64,000 nt of DNA from Dehalococcoidia bacterium (GCA_007129495.1 SKVJ01000001.1:1-64000); one strand, 5' to 3'; shown: positions 40,559 to 50,442, counted from the stretch's first letter. Notes: generated by a model not told the origin, from the letters alone. Translations and numbers: made by a program.

Positions 40559-41402
40559 GTTCTCTACACACGATTGAACGCATCACGTCGACCGGTGCTG
40601 CCGTACCTGTCCATAGTTGAAATGCCAGTGCGCCCTGCTGCACCAGCATTTCAACTCCATTCACCACTACTGCTCCACTGGCCGCAGCATCCTTGAGAAG
40701 CCTCGTCTGAGGAGGGTTGTATACGATGTCACAGACCGCCAGGTCGCGCCGCAGGTATCGACGTGGACAAGGTGTTTCGTTCCAGTGTGGATGCATTCCA
40801 CCGGTCGTCGCATTCACCAGCAGGGAAGCTGAGGCCAGTCGTGTCTCAAGTGCCGTATCTGCGAGGACGTCGTGCATAATCCGGGCACCGGTAGCGACAG
40901 CCACATCCTCAGCCAGAGATGCAGCCTTTACAACGTTACGATTCAGTACGGTGAGCCGAGCTCCACGATCAAGCAACGAGAATGCGACTGCGCGTGCCGC
41001 ACCGCCAGCCCCCAGCACGACCACCTCTTTGTCTTTCACTTCGATGCCGTGTAACTCAAGGCCACGCAGAAAGCCGGGTGCATCAGTGTTGTGACCGCAG
41101 AGATAACCATCCTTGCTCACGATCGTATTCACCGCTCCAATTCGCATGGCAGAGGGTTCCACTTGATCGAGAAAGCGCATTATGTCGACTTTGTGCGGCA
41201 CAGTCACATTAAGGCCACGTATCCCAAGAGTACGCATTGCCCTGGCACCTATCTCCGCAGCTCCACGCGGCAATCGAAATGGAACGTAGACGAAATTCAG
41301 TCCGCTGGTTTCGAACGCCACGTTATGCATCATCGGGGACAGCGAATGCTCGATGGGATCACCCACAATGCCACACAATGTTGTAGCGCCAGTAATCCAC
41401 AT
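40539..41402 (-). CDS. aroE: Shikimate dehydrogenase
   Basis: GDPIEHSLSPMMHN, GLNVTVPHK, GHNTDAPGFLRGL, VLGAGGAARAVAF. Confidence 0.97.
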   Translation of the reverse strand: MWITGATTLCGIVGDPIEHSLSPMMHNVAFETSGLNFVYVPFRLPRGAAEIGARAMRTLGIRGLNVTVPHKVDIMRFLDQVEPSAMRIGAVNTIVSKDGYLCGHNTDAPGFLRGLELHGIEVKDKEVVVLGAGGAARAVAFSLLDRGARLTVLNRNVVKAASLAEDVAVATGARIMHDVLADTALETRLASASLLVNATTGGMHPHWNETPCPRRYLRRDLAVCDIVYNPPQTRLLKDAAASGAVVVNGVEMLVQQGALAFQLWTGTAAPVDVMRSIVCRELGHGSH

Positions 41403-41403
41403 G

Positions 41404-42066
41404 CTATATCACTCCCATCGCATCATACACTGCCCGAAGTTGAGCAACGGTAAGCTGACCGGGAGCGGCCTCGTGACCCGCGGCAAGTGAGGCGTAAGTG
41501 AACTCCGCCCCCACAAGAGGTGCCAGGATGCGACTGGTCGTTCCCGGTATTCCCATAGCGAAGGTAACGATGCGGTGTGCGGAATAGTGGCGAGCCAGAC
41601 GCAGCACGGTAACGGTATCTTCCACGTTCCGTGCTGTGGTCACGACCTTACAGATATCCGCACCAAGGTCTTTCTGGCGTTCAACTACCTCAGTAAGAGC
41701 CGGCCATTCATCGGTCTTTTCGAAGTCATGGTGCGAAACGAGCACAGCCGCCCGGCCCTTTATTCCGCGTATGAAGGAACATGCGTCGGGTGCCTGCATC
41801 TCGACATCAACGATTGCGGCACCATCCTCAACCGCCTGCTGGAGGGCGTCCACACGCTCGGTCTCTGTGCCGCAGTAACCGCCTCCTTGGCTTGAGAGGC
41901 GGTTGCATGCGATCCACGGCCTGGGCAATGCCCGTGCCACTTCCGTCCACCCGTCACCTATGAGATCAATTCGAACCTCGTACAGCGATACCAGATCCTT
42001 CACAGCGACCGCGGCATCAATATCGGCCGCCGTCGTAATACATGCGCAGATATCAGGCGACGACAT
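41404..42066 (-). CDS. aroD: 3-dehydroquinate dehydratase, type I
   Basis: VRIDLIGD, VSHHDFEKT, DICKVVTTARN (Schiff-base Lys), TFAMGIPGTTSRIL. Confidence 0.95.
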   Translation of the reverse strand: MSSPDICACITTAADIDAAVAVKDLVSLYEVRIDLIGDGWTEVARALPRPWIACNRLSSQGGGYCGTETERVDALQQAVEDGAAIVDVEMQAPDACSFIRGIKGRAAVLVSHHDFEKTDEWPALTEVVERQKDLGADICKVVTTARNVEDTVTVLRLARHYSAHRIVTFAMGIPGTTSRILAPLVGAEFTYASLAAGHEAAPGQLTVAQLRAVYDAMGVI

Positions 42067-43144
42067 GGGACCTCACCAGAGTCTCTTTCACCAGGTTCAT
42101 AGGCACATCACAATGGATATGAGCCTCGCCTACCTTCAAAGGCAATACAAAGCGCAAGCGACCCTTGGCCACCTTCTTGTCCCGGGTCATCGCACGCAGG
42201 ACAGCATCAACATCCAGGCAGGACGGAATGAAAACCGGCAGTTGCGCCCTCCTAAGCAAAGCCCTCAGGCGCTCGAAATCGGGGGGAGAAATCATCCCAA
42301 GATGTCTGGCAATCTGGCCGGCTGCGACCATGCCGATGGCAACCGCTTCTCCATGAGACAGCGAAAACGCAGATGCCGATTCGATACCGTGACCCACCGT
42401 GTGGCCAAAGTTGAGTATGTTGCGCAGACCAGTGTCCTTCTCATCTTCCTCCACAACCGCAGCCTTGATGCTCGCAGTCGCTGCTACGATCTTCTCGAGA
42501 ACGTTCTCGTCCCGCGCCATCACCCGGCAAATCTCCGACTCAAGGTAGTGGAAGAATGCCTCGTCACGAATCATCGCGCTCTTTATGACCTCCGCAAGTC
42601 CGTTGCAGAACTCGCGCTCAGGAAGGTGCCTCAATACGGACGTGTCGGTAATAACGGACACCGGCTGATGAAATGCGCCGATATTGTTCTTTAATCCACC
42701 GTGGTTCACCGCCACTTTCCCGCCAATGCTGCTGTCAACCTGCGCAAGAAGCGTTGTTGGAACGTGGACAAGTGGCAGCCCCCGAAAATATGTGGCTGCT
42801 ACGAAGCCAGCCAGATCTCCCACAACACCTCCACCAAGTGCAACAAGCGGAGTGGAGCGCTCGGCGCCTATCTCGTTAAGCCTTCCGTACAACTGTGCGG
42901 AGGTCTCGAGGGACTTCTGCTCCTCACCCGCAGGGAGCACCATGAGCACTGGACTGAACCCACCATCCAGGAGGCTTTGCCGAACCTGGTTTCCGAAAAG
43001 GCCGTCAACCGTTTGATCGGTGATGACCACCACGGTGCCTGAGAAGCCGAGCCTCATGAGTTCCTTTGCCACTACGCCAAGCGCGCCTGCGCCGATCGTC
43101 ATGCGGTACAGGCTGCCAGAACACCAGACATGGGTGGTTCTCAT
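42053..43144 (-). CDS. aroB: 3-dehydroquinate synthase
   Basis: LPAGEEQKSLE, ALGGGVVGDLAGFVAATYFRGLPLVHVPTTLLAQVDSSIGGKVAVNH. Confidence 0.97.
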   Translation of the reverse strand: MRTTHVWCSGSLYRMTIGAGALGVVAKELMRLGFSGTVVVITDQTVDGLFGNQVRQSLLDGGFSPVLMVLPAGEEQKSLETSAQLYGRLNEIGAERSTPLVALGGGVVGDLAGFVAATYFRGLPLVHVPTTLLAQVDSSIGGKVAVNHGGLKNNIGAFHQPVSVITDTSVLRHLPEREFCNGLAEVIKSAMIRDEAFFHYLESEICRVMARDENVLEKIVAATASIKAAVVEEDEKDTGLRNILNFGHTVGHGIESASAFSLSHGEAVAIGMVAAGQIARHLGMISPPDFERLRALLRRAQLPVFIPSCLDVDAVLRAMTRDKKVAKGRLRFVLPLKVGEAHIHCDVPMNLVKETLVRSHVVA

Positions 43145-43145
43145 C

Positions 43146-44201
43146 TCAGGTCCTCTTGGCCAGTACATGCAGCCGACGACACGCTTGAATGATCTCCTCG
43201 AGCTCGTCGGGAGTCACCATCTGCGGCCCGTCCACCAACGCCTCAGATGGGTCATAATGGGCTTCAATCATGAGACCATCCGCGCCTGCAGCAACTGCAG
43301 CGCAACTCATGGAGAATATCAGGTCTCGCCGGCCGGTGCTATGACTGGGGTCCACGATGACGGGCAGGTAGGTCTCATTGTGAATCACCGGTACCGCCGC
43401 AAGGTCCAGAGTGTACCTGGTGAAGCTCCTCCCCTTGCCCATCGGAACGATACCCCTTTCACATAGAATTATGTCTTTGTTGCCCTCGGCAGCTATGTAC
43501 TCGCTGAACGAGAGCAGTTCCTCGATGCTTGCTCCAAAATGCCGCTTGAGCAACACCGGCTTCTGTTGTCTTGCGACAGCAACGAGAAGATCCTGGTCAT
43601 ACATGTTGCGCGCGCCGATGTGCATGATGTCGACGTATCGAGCAACCAGTTCAACCATCGATTCTCCCCTTACTTCGGTTACGACCGGCATATCGTACTC
43701 ATCACCCGCTTGCCTGAGCCAGTGCAGCGCCTCTTCCGCACCCTCTGTGCCTGCCGCCCCCAGACCCTGAAACGAATGCACTGAACTTCGCGGTTTGAAG
43801 ACACCGCCTCTGAGCACGTGCGCCCCGGCTCTCTTCACCTCTTCGCCGATACGCATCAGTTGGGCCCGGCTTTCCACAGCACACGGCCCCGCGATAATAA
43901 CAGGTTCGCCGTTTCCAAGGTGCACATCACCAATGGTAACGGTCTTGTGTGCTCCCGGCTCACCGAAGAAGCGAGCGTATTCCCGACTAATGAGCTTGTA
44001 GGGAGTTTCAACCATGTTCGCCTCTTTCACTCCCGGCAAGGTAGCGAGATGGTCGAACGCCAATCTGCGTTCATCGCCGACGGGACCGATGACCGTCATG
44101 AACTCGCCGCGAGACACATCAGCCCGCAGCCCACTTCGTTCGATCTCGCCGACAACTCTCTGGATATCCTCCTCGGTGGCATCCGTCCTCATGATAATCA
44201 T
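43146..44201 (-). CDS. aroF: 3-deoxy-7-phosphoheptulonate synthase with N-terminal ferredoxin-like domain
   Basis: GPCAVESRAQL, LRGGVFKPRSSVHSFQGLG, VIVDPSHSTGRRDL. Confidence 0.96.
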   Translation of the reverse strand: MIIMRTDATEEDIQRVVGEIERSGLRADVSRGEFMTVIGPVGDERRLAFDHLATLPGVKEANMVETPYKLISREYARFFGEPGAHKTVTIGDVHLGNGEPVIIAGPCAVESRAQLMRIGEEVKRAGAHVLRGGVFKPRSSVHSFQGLGAAGTEGAEEALHWLRQAGDEYDMPVVTEVRGESMVELVARYVDIMHIGARNMYDQDLLVAVARQQKPVLLKRHFGASIEELLSFSEYIAAEGNKDIILCERGIVPMGKGRSFTRYTLDLAAVPVIHNETYLPVIVDPSHSTGRRDLIFSMSCAAVAAGADGLMIEAHYDPSEALVDGPQMVTPDELEEIIQACRRLHVLAKRT

Positions 44202-44267
44202 CGCGTTTCCTCCGTTATCGCTTGCCCGGGGCGTTTACGTCCTCACTCCCGTGGCATACAATAAAGA

Positions 44268-44294
44268 AAGGACCCTCCCGCCGGGAGGGTCCTT
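44268..44294 (-). terminator. Intrinsic terminator in the aro operon leader
   Basis: Minus strand AAGGACCCTCCCG-G-CGGGAGGGTCCTT followed by TCTTTATT; 67 nt upstream of aroF ATG. Confidence 0.85.
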
Positions 44295-44323
44295 CTATTG
44301 TCTTCTGCCATCTACCTGTTGTA

Positions 44324-44404
44324 CTACGTTACAAGGCCGCTCCCGGGCGTGAGCGTGTGATAAAAGTAAAACCAATAACCAAAATACGCCCGAAAAGTCT
44401 TCAT
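44324..44404 (-). CDS. Aromatic-rich attenuator leader peptide MKTFRAYFGYWFYFYHTLTPGSGLVT (alternative in-frame ATG at 44422 adds MLRIPT)
   Basis: Read directly on the minus strand; 4 Phe, 4 Tyr and 1 Trp in residues 4-15; lies between a promoter and a terminator upstream of aroF. Confidence 0.85.
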   Translation of the reverse strand: MKTFRAYFGYWFYFYHTLTPGSGLVT

Positions 44405-44433
44405 TGTCGGAATTCGCAGCATCAGGTTAGATG

Positions 44434-44463
44434 ATTGTAGTGAGGCTGCGTCGCAATTGTCAA
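44434..44463 (-). promoter_or_regulatory. Aro operon promoter TTGACA-N18-TACAAT
   Basis: Minus strand -35 at 44463..44458, -10 at 44439..44434, directly upstream of the leader ORF. Confidence 0.8.
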
Positions 44464-44626
44464 GTTCACTACAGCCTACTTCGACAATGCCCGTCCTCAG
44501 TACTATTCAGGCTTCTTGACGGCCACACACCAATCGCATAGGCTATGGTGAATCTCACGCTATGGCTGTGGCAGCCCACAGTTAAGTCTTGCCAGGCAAA
44601 GCGCGTCCCGTGTTACATACTCAGAT

Positions 44627-45556
44627 ATGAGCGCATCATACGAACTCGCCAGGTACAGACCCGAATCCCCGACACTGCTGACACTCGGGGTCTTCGATGG
44701 TGTGCATCGCGGACATCTCTATCTCATTGATACTTTGCGTGCACACGCTCGCACACGCGGGTTACTGCCCGGTATCGTGACATTCACCCCTCACCCTATG
44801 GAAGTACTCCACCCCTGCTTACGTCTACCCCTCCTCACCAGTCTTGAGGAACGTCTGCAACTGCTGAAAGAGAAGGCGGAAACTGCTTTGATCGCTCCAC
44901 TTACGTTCACGCGTGAGCTTAGCGAGTACAGTCCGGATGAGTTCGTCCAAGTACTGTTGGAGCACCTGAACATGGCCGGCCTCGTGCTCGGTCCTGACTT
45001 CGGGATGGGAAAGGACCGTGCCGGCACCGTCCGCACGTTGGAGAGACTGGGTTCCGACCGAGGATTCAGCGTTGAAGTGGTACCTCCCTACAGGATAGGT
45101 GGAGAGATAGTCAGCAGCACTGCCATCCGAGAAGCCCTCTCACAGGGAGATCTCAAAAAGGCTGCTTGCATGCTCGGCCGGAGATTCAGCGTCAGCGGCA
45201 CAGTGATCTCGACGAGCCGTAGAGGAGCATCTCTTGGCTATCCCACCGCCAACCTGATCATCGGCCCTGAACGAGCGTTGCCACGTGACGGGGTTTATGC
45301 TACCATCGCTCACGTACCGAACGGGCGCTTTGGAGCTGTCACCAACATCGGATACCGACCTACCTTCGGCCTCACAGAGCGTGTAGTGGAGACCCACATT
45401 CTCGATTTCGACGGACACATCTACGGAACCCTTCTTAAGATTGAGTTTCTTGCGATGATTAGAGGGGAGATCACCTTTCGGAATCCCGAGGCGCTCGTGG
45501 CACAAATCCATCTGGATGTGAAGGCCGCGCGCCAGGTTCTCGGAGAGTACGGATGA
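44627..45556 (+). CDS. ribF: Bifunctional riboflavin kinase / FAD synthetase
   Basis: TLGVFDGVHRGHLYLI, SSTAIREALSQGDLKKA, GYPTANL, TNIGYRPTFG. Confidence 0.96.
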   Translation: MSASYELARYRPESPTLLTLGVFDGVHRGHLYLIDTLRAHARTRGLLPGIVTFTPHPMEVLHPCLRLPLLTSLEERLQLLKEKAETALIAPLTFTRELSEYSPDEFVQVLLEHLNMAGLVLGPDFGMGKDRAGTVRTLERLGSDRGFSVEVVPPYRIGGEIVSSTAIREALSQGDLKKAACMLGRRFSVSGTVISTSRRGASLGYPTANLIIGPERALPRDGVYATIAHVPNGRFGAVTNIGYRPTFGLTERVVETHILDFDGHIYGTLLKIEFLAMIRGEITFRNPEALVAQIHLDVKAARQVLGEYG

Positions 45557-46797
45557 GCGACATGCCAAGGGTAACCCTACTGCGAGACTTACCACCACCG
45601 AAGCGTGATTTTCTACTGCGTCGCGGTGTCGCCGAGATAATACCAGAAGCGGAGTTCGTCGCACGTCTCAACCGAGGCACACCTGCCCGCCTGAAGGAGG
45701 GGTTCGACCCGAGTTCCCCTGATATCCACCTCGGTCACGTTGTAGGGCTTCGCAAGCTACGGCAACTCCAGGAACTGGGACACAAGGTCATCCTGATCGT
45801 GGGCAATTGGACGGCACGAATAGGTGACCCCAGCGGACAGTCGACCACGAGGCCAATGCTTTCTGAGGCCGAGATCGAACAGAACGCACAGACATACATG
45901 GAACAGTTCTTCAAGGTGGTCGACAAAGACCGCACGGAGGTGCGCTGGCAGACAGAATGGTTTTCCCAGTTTACTCTGGACAGCGTTATCCGGCTGACCG
46001 CGCGATTTACCGTTGCGCAGATACTGGCTCGAGAGGACTTCAGCAAACGCTACGCGTCAGGCAGTCCAATTTCCCTTTGCGAGACCCTTTATCCTCTGCT
46101 TCAGGCATACGATTCCTTCGCTATCGATTCGGATGTTGAATTCGGAGGCATGGACCAGAAGTTCAACTGCCTCCTGGGGCGAGAACTGCAGCAGATGATG
46201 GGCCAGAACCCTCAGCAAGTCTTTTTCACTCCTATCCTTGTTGGTACAGATGGCAAGAGCAAGATGAGCAAGAGCCTGGGAAACTACATCGGCGTGACCG
46301 AGCCTCCCGAGCAGATGTACGGCAAAGTTATGTCGCTTGACGACAGTTTGATATTAGACTACTTTGAACTCGTTACCGATATATCGGACGAGGAACTTAT
46401 CGATTTGAAGCATTCGTTCGGCACAGGCACCGCACATCCAATGCTCGCCAAGAAGAAACTCGCAAGAGAGATAACACAGCAGTTCCACGGTCCTGAGGCT
46501 GCGGTACAGGCAGAGGAACACTTCACTCGCGTACATCAACAGCGCGAGCTGCCCAGCGACATGCCGGAAGTGTTGTTCCAGGGAGTTTCCGAAGAAAACG
46601 GGGGGACCCGAGTTCAACTTGCGCCGGCGCTCGTGACTGGCGGCCACGTGAAAAGCGCCAGTGAACTGAAACGTCTGGTCGCGCAAAATGCAGTAGAGGT
46701 CGACGGACGGCGAATCAGCGAAATGAACGCCCTTGTCCGGGATGGCTCAGTGCTGAAGATTGGAAGGCGAATCTTCGTGCGCGTGAAGATCAAGTAG
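45553..46797 (+). CDS. tyrS: Tyrosyl-tRNA synthetase
   Basis: DIHLGHVVGLRKLRQLQ, KSKMSKSLGNYI, S4 domain at the C-terminus; ATGA overlap with ribF. Confidence 0.97.
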   Translation: MSDMPRVTLLRDLPPPKRDFLLRRGVAEIIPEAEFVARLNRGTPARLKEGFDPSSPDIHLGHVVGLRKLRQLQELGHKVILIVGNWTARIGDPSGQSTTRPMLSEAEIEQNAQTYMEQFFKVVDKDRTEVRWQTEWFSQFTLDSVIRLTARFTVAQILAREDFSKRYASGSPISLCETLYPLLQAYDSFAIDSDVEFGGMDQKFNCLLGRELQQMMGQNPQQVFFTPILVGTDGKSKMSKSLGNYIGVTEPPEQMYGKVMSLDDSLILDYFELVTDISDEELIDLKHSFGTGTAHPMLAKKKLAREITQQFHGPEAAVQAEEHFTRVHQQRELPSDMPEVLFQGVSEENGGTRVQLAPALVTGGHVKSASELKRLVAQNAVEVDGRRISEMNALVRDGSVLKIGRRIFVRVKIK

Positions 46798-47026
46798 CAG
46801 CACCTACGTCCTTAACACATCATGAATATGAGCATCGTATCACCGTGCGATCGATAATTCCGGAACCGCCGCGTTCTCTTCTTGAGACGCTGGAAGCCGA
46901 GCTCAACTGAATTAGGCGCCAACGGTGGAAGCAACTTGCCTCTCTGGATAGACAACTCCCGCAGGGAACTGGGGGATCTGACAGCACTCAGGAAGTGTTG
47001 CGGCGAACACAATAAGGGGGATAGAC

Positions 47027-48604
47027 ATGAGGATCCTTGTAGCTGATCCCATTGCCGACGAAGGAGTTGCGCGACTTCGGCAATGCACCTCGGTGGATGT
47101 CAAGACCAACCTGTCTGTTGAGGATCTCTGCAATGAGGTGCAGAACTACCATGCGCTCGTAGTCAGGAGTCAGACAAGGGTCACCGCCAACATCATCGAT
47201 CGAGGCCGGAATCTACAGGTCATTGGCCGTGCAGGTGTAGGTGTGGACAACATCGATGTCGAGGCCGCTACCCGATGTGGCATCGTTGTCGTCAATGCTC
47301 CGGCTGGCAACACAGTGGCGGCCACCGAGCACACTATGGCTCTCATGCTCGCCCTCGCCCGAAACGTGACGCAGGCCGATGCAGAAATGCGCAAGGGCAC
47401 GTGGGCACGCGGCAAGCTTATGGGCACCGAGTTGAGGAACAAGACGTTGGGTATCGTGGGATTGGGAAACATTGGAACTCAAGTTGCTCTAAGAGCTCAG
47501 GCCTTCGAGATGCGAACCATAGCGTACGACCCCTATATCTCGGCGGAGTATGCTCGCTCGTTCAAAGTGAACCTCGTGTCGCTCGAGGAACTACTAAGTC
47601 AGGCCGACTACATCACTCTCCATCTCCCACTCTCCTCCGCGACGAAGAACCTTATCGGTTCCGTTGAACTGGAACTCATGAAACCTACCGCCCGCCTTAT
47701 CAATTGCGCGCGCGGTGGTGTAGTCGATGAATTCGCTGTTGCCGCCGCACTTGGAGAGGGCAGAATTTCGGGGGCGGCTTTCGATGTATTCAGTGAAGAA
47801 CCCCCGACAAACAGCCCGATTCTGACTGCGCCCAGGTGCATCCTGACACCCCATCTCGGAGCCTCGACAATTGAGGCACAAACCAACGTATCGATCGACA
47901 TCGCCGAACAGGTCATCACAGTTCTTGAGGGGCGAATGAGCAAATACGCAGTCAATGCACCACACGCCTCTCCGGAGATAATACCGTTTGTGCGGATGAG
48001 TGAGACCGTAGGCAGCTTCGCCAGCCAGTTAATGGAAGGTCAAATCCGCAAAGTAAACGTGAGCTATGCGGGAGACTTGCAGCTGAGTGACTTCGAACCA
48101 TTGAAAGCTGGAGTGATCAGCGGCATTCTGCAGCGAGCCACAGAGGACCGCGTCAACCTGGTGAATGCAGAACTGATTGCCCGACAACGCGGCCTCAAGG
48201 TCATCGAGGAGTTCGACCCGGAATGCGTGAACTATTCGAATCTCCTGACCGTTACACTGGAAACCAATAAGGGCAGCACATCGGTGTCAGGTACAGTGCG
48301 GGATGGGCAGACACGTATTGTGCGGATCAATAATTTCTGGATGGATATCGGTCTGACTGAGAATCACTTCCTGCTTTGCGACCACATCGATGGTCCAGGC
48401 CTTGTGGGCGCCATAGGCACAGTGCTTGGACAGGCGGGTATCAACATAAGTTCAATGCACCTGAGCCGACTTGCACCCAGGGGGGAAGCTCTTTTTGTGA
48501 TGGCCCTTGATGAGCCGGTAGGCGACGCGCAGAAGAACGTCATACAGGTGATTCCAAACATCCACACAGTCAGGACTGTGAGCCTTACCGACTGGATTCC
48601 CTAA
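47027..48604 (+). CDS. serA: D-3-phosphoglycerate dehydrogenase (long, ACT-containing form)
   Basis: GRAGVGVDNIDVEAAT, GIVGLGNIGTQVA, TPHLGASTIEAQ, ACT domain. Confidence 0.97.
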   Translation: MRILVADPIADEGVARLRQCTSVDVKTNLSVEDLCNEVQNYHALVVRSQTRVTANIIDRGRNLQVIGRAGVGVDNIDVEAATRCGIVVVNAPAGNTVAATEHTMALMLALARNVTQADAEMRKGTWARGKLMGTELRNKTLGIVGLGNIGTQVALRAQAFEMRTIAYDPYISAEYARSFKVNLVSLEELLSQADYITLHLPLSSATKNLIGSVELELMKPTARLINCARGGVVDEFAVAAALGEGRISGAAFDVFSEEPPTNSPILTAPRCILTPHLGASTIEAQTNVSIDIAEQVITVLEGRMSKYAVNAPHASPEIIPFVRMSETVGSFASQLMEGQIRKVNVSYAGDLQLSDFEPLKAGVISGILQRATEDRVNLVNAELIARQRGLKVIEEFDPECVNYSNLLTVTLETNKGSTSVSGTVRDGQTRIVRINNFWMDIGLTENHFLLCDHIDGPGLVGAIGTVLGQAGINISSMHLSRLAPRGEALFVMALDEPVGDAQKNVIQVIPNIHTVRTVSLTDWIP

Positions 48605-49908
48605 TCGAGCGAATATGCAACGAGTCCCGTGGGGGGCTTAGGGTAGAAGTACGTGGACTTGCGGGGCATCCGCTCATGCTGGTCAGCAATCTTCTTCACC
48701 AGAAACGGATCCGCCGGAGCCAACAGGAAGGCCATCTGGGCCTCGCCTAGCTGGACACTGTGTACCACTGACTCAAGATCAGGGCTATAGGCTACACCCT
48801 CACCATCGGGATTCACCTCAAGAACGTGTCTCATTATCACATGATTAAGAACGCTGACGTTGAAGGAACGGTACTCCCTCGAGTGTTCTCCGGGAACTTC
48901 AGCGCCAATGTCTACCCCCGGTCGCGGCCGTAATTCCGCCACCCACCCCTCTCTCAATCCCACGACACCCATCAGCGCCTTCTCGCCTGCCGGCGCACTG
49001 CGCACTAAGGCTTTCTCGACAGGAACGTAGTCCATGCAAAAGTAATCGCTGAGACGTTTCTCGATGGTCGACGTATCCGGCAATTGCAGTCCAGAGAGCA
49101 CTCTGTAGACCGGCGAGATGAACAGGCCCCTATCGCCAAACGCGGTAAGTGTCATCGGGATATAGTCAAATGTATAGTCTCCAGCACTATCATACCTCTC
49201 CGTTCCTCGGCGCTCCGCCTGATATGAAAGACCGGTCTCGTAACGATGGTGTCCATCGGCGATGTAGATCGGCTCGGATGTGAACGCCTGCTGGAGACGC
49301 ACCAACAACTGCTGATCTCGAATCGTCCACAGTCTGTGATGCTGGACGGGTTCACTCACTTCAAGAGGGACAACTGTATCAACAGCGGCGTCAAGAAGCT
49401 GGGCTATAAGTCCTTCTCTATCCTCATATAGCCCAAGGGGATAACTGAAAGTGGCCCCACACTCGCGCATCAGTTCCAGTCGATCCTGCTTAGCCTTGGC
49501 ACCGGTGAGTTCATGGGGGTACACGCCCTCATACCACGACCGCAGACGTACTGCACCGACGACACCTCTTCGAACATGGCGCTCTCCAAGGTACTCAAAC
49601 GAATGGTCATGCACGTACAGCGCCGGTACGGGATCACGGAAGAGTATCCCTTGACGCATCCATTGCTGAAAGGTAGTTGCTGCTGTCCTATACCGTTCTC
49701 TCTCGCTATATTGGTCATCAAGAGGAAGCGGGTGCTCTATCCGAACCATATTGTGTGGATCTCTAAGATACAGTTCGCGCTGTAGTTCGGGAGTAATGAT
49801 GTCGTAGGGAGGACAGAGAAGTGATGAGAGATCGCCGGCAACGGCAGCGTCGTATCTGATGCCCTGAAACGGGCATACTTCATTGACGGACGAACCACGT
49901 TGCGACAT
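48601..49908 (-). CDS. DUF1015 family protein
   Basis: PFQGIRYD..LLCPPYDIITPELQ, YIADGHHRYETGL. Confidence 0.93.
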   Translation of the reverse strand: MSQRGSSVNEVCPFQGIRYDAAVAGDLSSLLCPPYDIITPELQRELYLRDPHNMVRIEHPLPLDDQYSERERYRTAATTFQQWMRQGILFRDPVPALYVHDHSFEYLGERHVRRGVVGAVRLRSWYEGVYPHELTGAKAKQDRLELMRECGATFSYPLGLYEDREGLIAQLLDAAVDTVVPLEVSEPVQHHRLWTIRDQQLLVRLQQAFTSEPIYIADGHHRYETGLSYQAERRGTERYDSAGDYTFDYIPMTLTAFGDRGLFISPVYRVLSGLQLPDTSTIEKRLSDYFCMDYVPVEKALVRSAPAGEKALMGVVGLREGWVAELRPRPGVDIGAEVPGEHSREYRSFNVSVLNHVIMRHVLEVNPDGEGVAYSPDLESVVHSVQLGEAQMAFLLAPADPFLVKKIADQHERMPRKSTYFYPKPPTGLVAYSLD

Positions 49909-49992
49909 AGTAGTGACTACCCGACCCGGGAACGAGGGGGCTTTCCCCAGTGCATACCGATCACTAAGGACAACAGACTGATCGTCACTACT

Positions 49993-50442
49993 TCACAGCG
50001 ACGTGAGCAACTCGGTAACAACCTGGTTAACTTCCTTGCCATCAGCCTTTCCCTTAACCGTCGGCATCAGATGGGACATGACCCTGCCCTTGTCCTTCGG
50101 TCCCGTTGCATCAACGGCGATGATGGCATCGTGAGCTGCCTGAACGATTTCGTCATGGCTCATAGGCGTGGGAAGGTACTCCTTGATGATGGCGAGTGCC
50201 GCTTCTTCCTGGGAGACCAGATCGGGTCGACTACCAGTGCCAAATGCCTCTATGCTTTCAGCTCGCCTCTTCGCCTCCCGGGAGAAGACCTCGAGCACCT
50301 CGCCCTCATCCAAAGCGCGCAACCTAGCCTTTTCTTCGTTCTTGCACTCGGCAAGGAGAACCCGAAGAATAGACAGCCTGGCCGTGTCTTTTTGCCTGAG
50401 TGCGAGCTTCAGGTCCTCACGGAGACTGTCCTGCAAGCTCAT
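49993..50442 (-). CDS. GatB/YqeY domain-containing protein
   Basis: LQDSLREDLKLALRQKDTARLSILRVLLAECKNEE, YLPTPMSHDEI, KGRVMSHLMPTVKGKADG. Confidence 0.95.
   Translation of the reverse strand: MSLQDSLREDLKLALRQKDTARLSILRVLLAECKNEEKARLRALDEGEVLEVFSREAKRRAESIEAFGTGSRPDLVSQEEAALAIIKEYLPTPMSHDEIVQAAHDAIIAVDATGPKDKGRVMSHLMPTVKGKADGKEVNQVVTELLTSL

Noticed and set aside
44545-44730. ORF starting MVNLTLWLWQP upstream of ribF, considered as another leader peptide
   Set aside because: Extends out of frame into ribF, has no terminator after it, and the nearby -10-like element abuts the ATG so it would not be transcribed from its first codon.
46822-47026. serA upstream region: short ORF MNMSIVSPCDR and a GGTGGAAGC stretch considered as serine leader peptide or T-box
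   Set aside because: No terminator or anti-terminator hairpins, no proper T-box core (AGGGTGGNACCGCG), and too few Ser codons.
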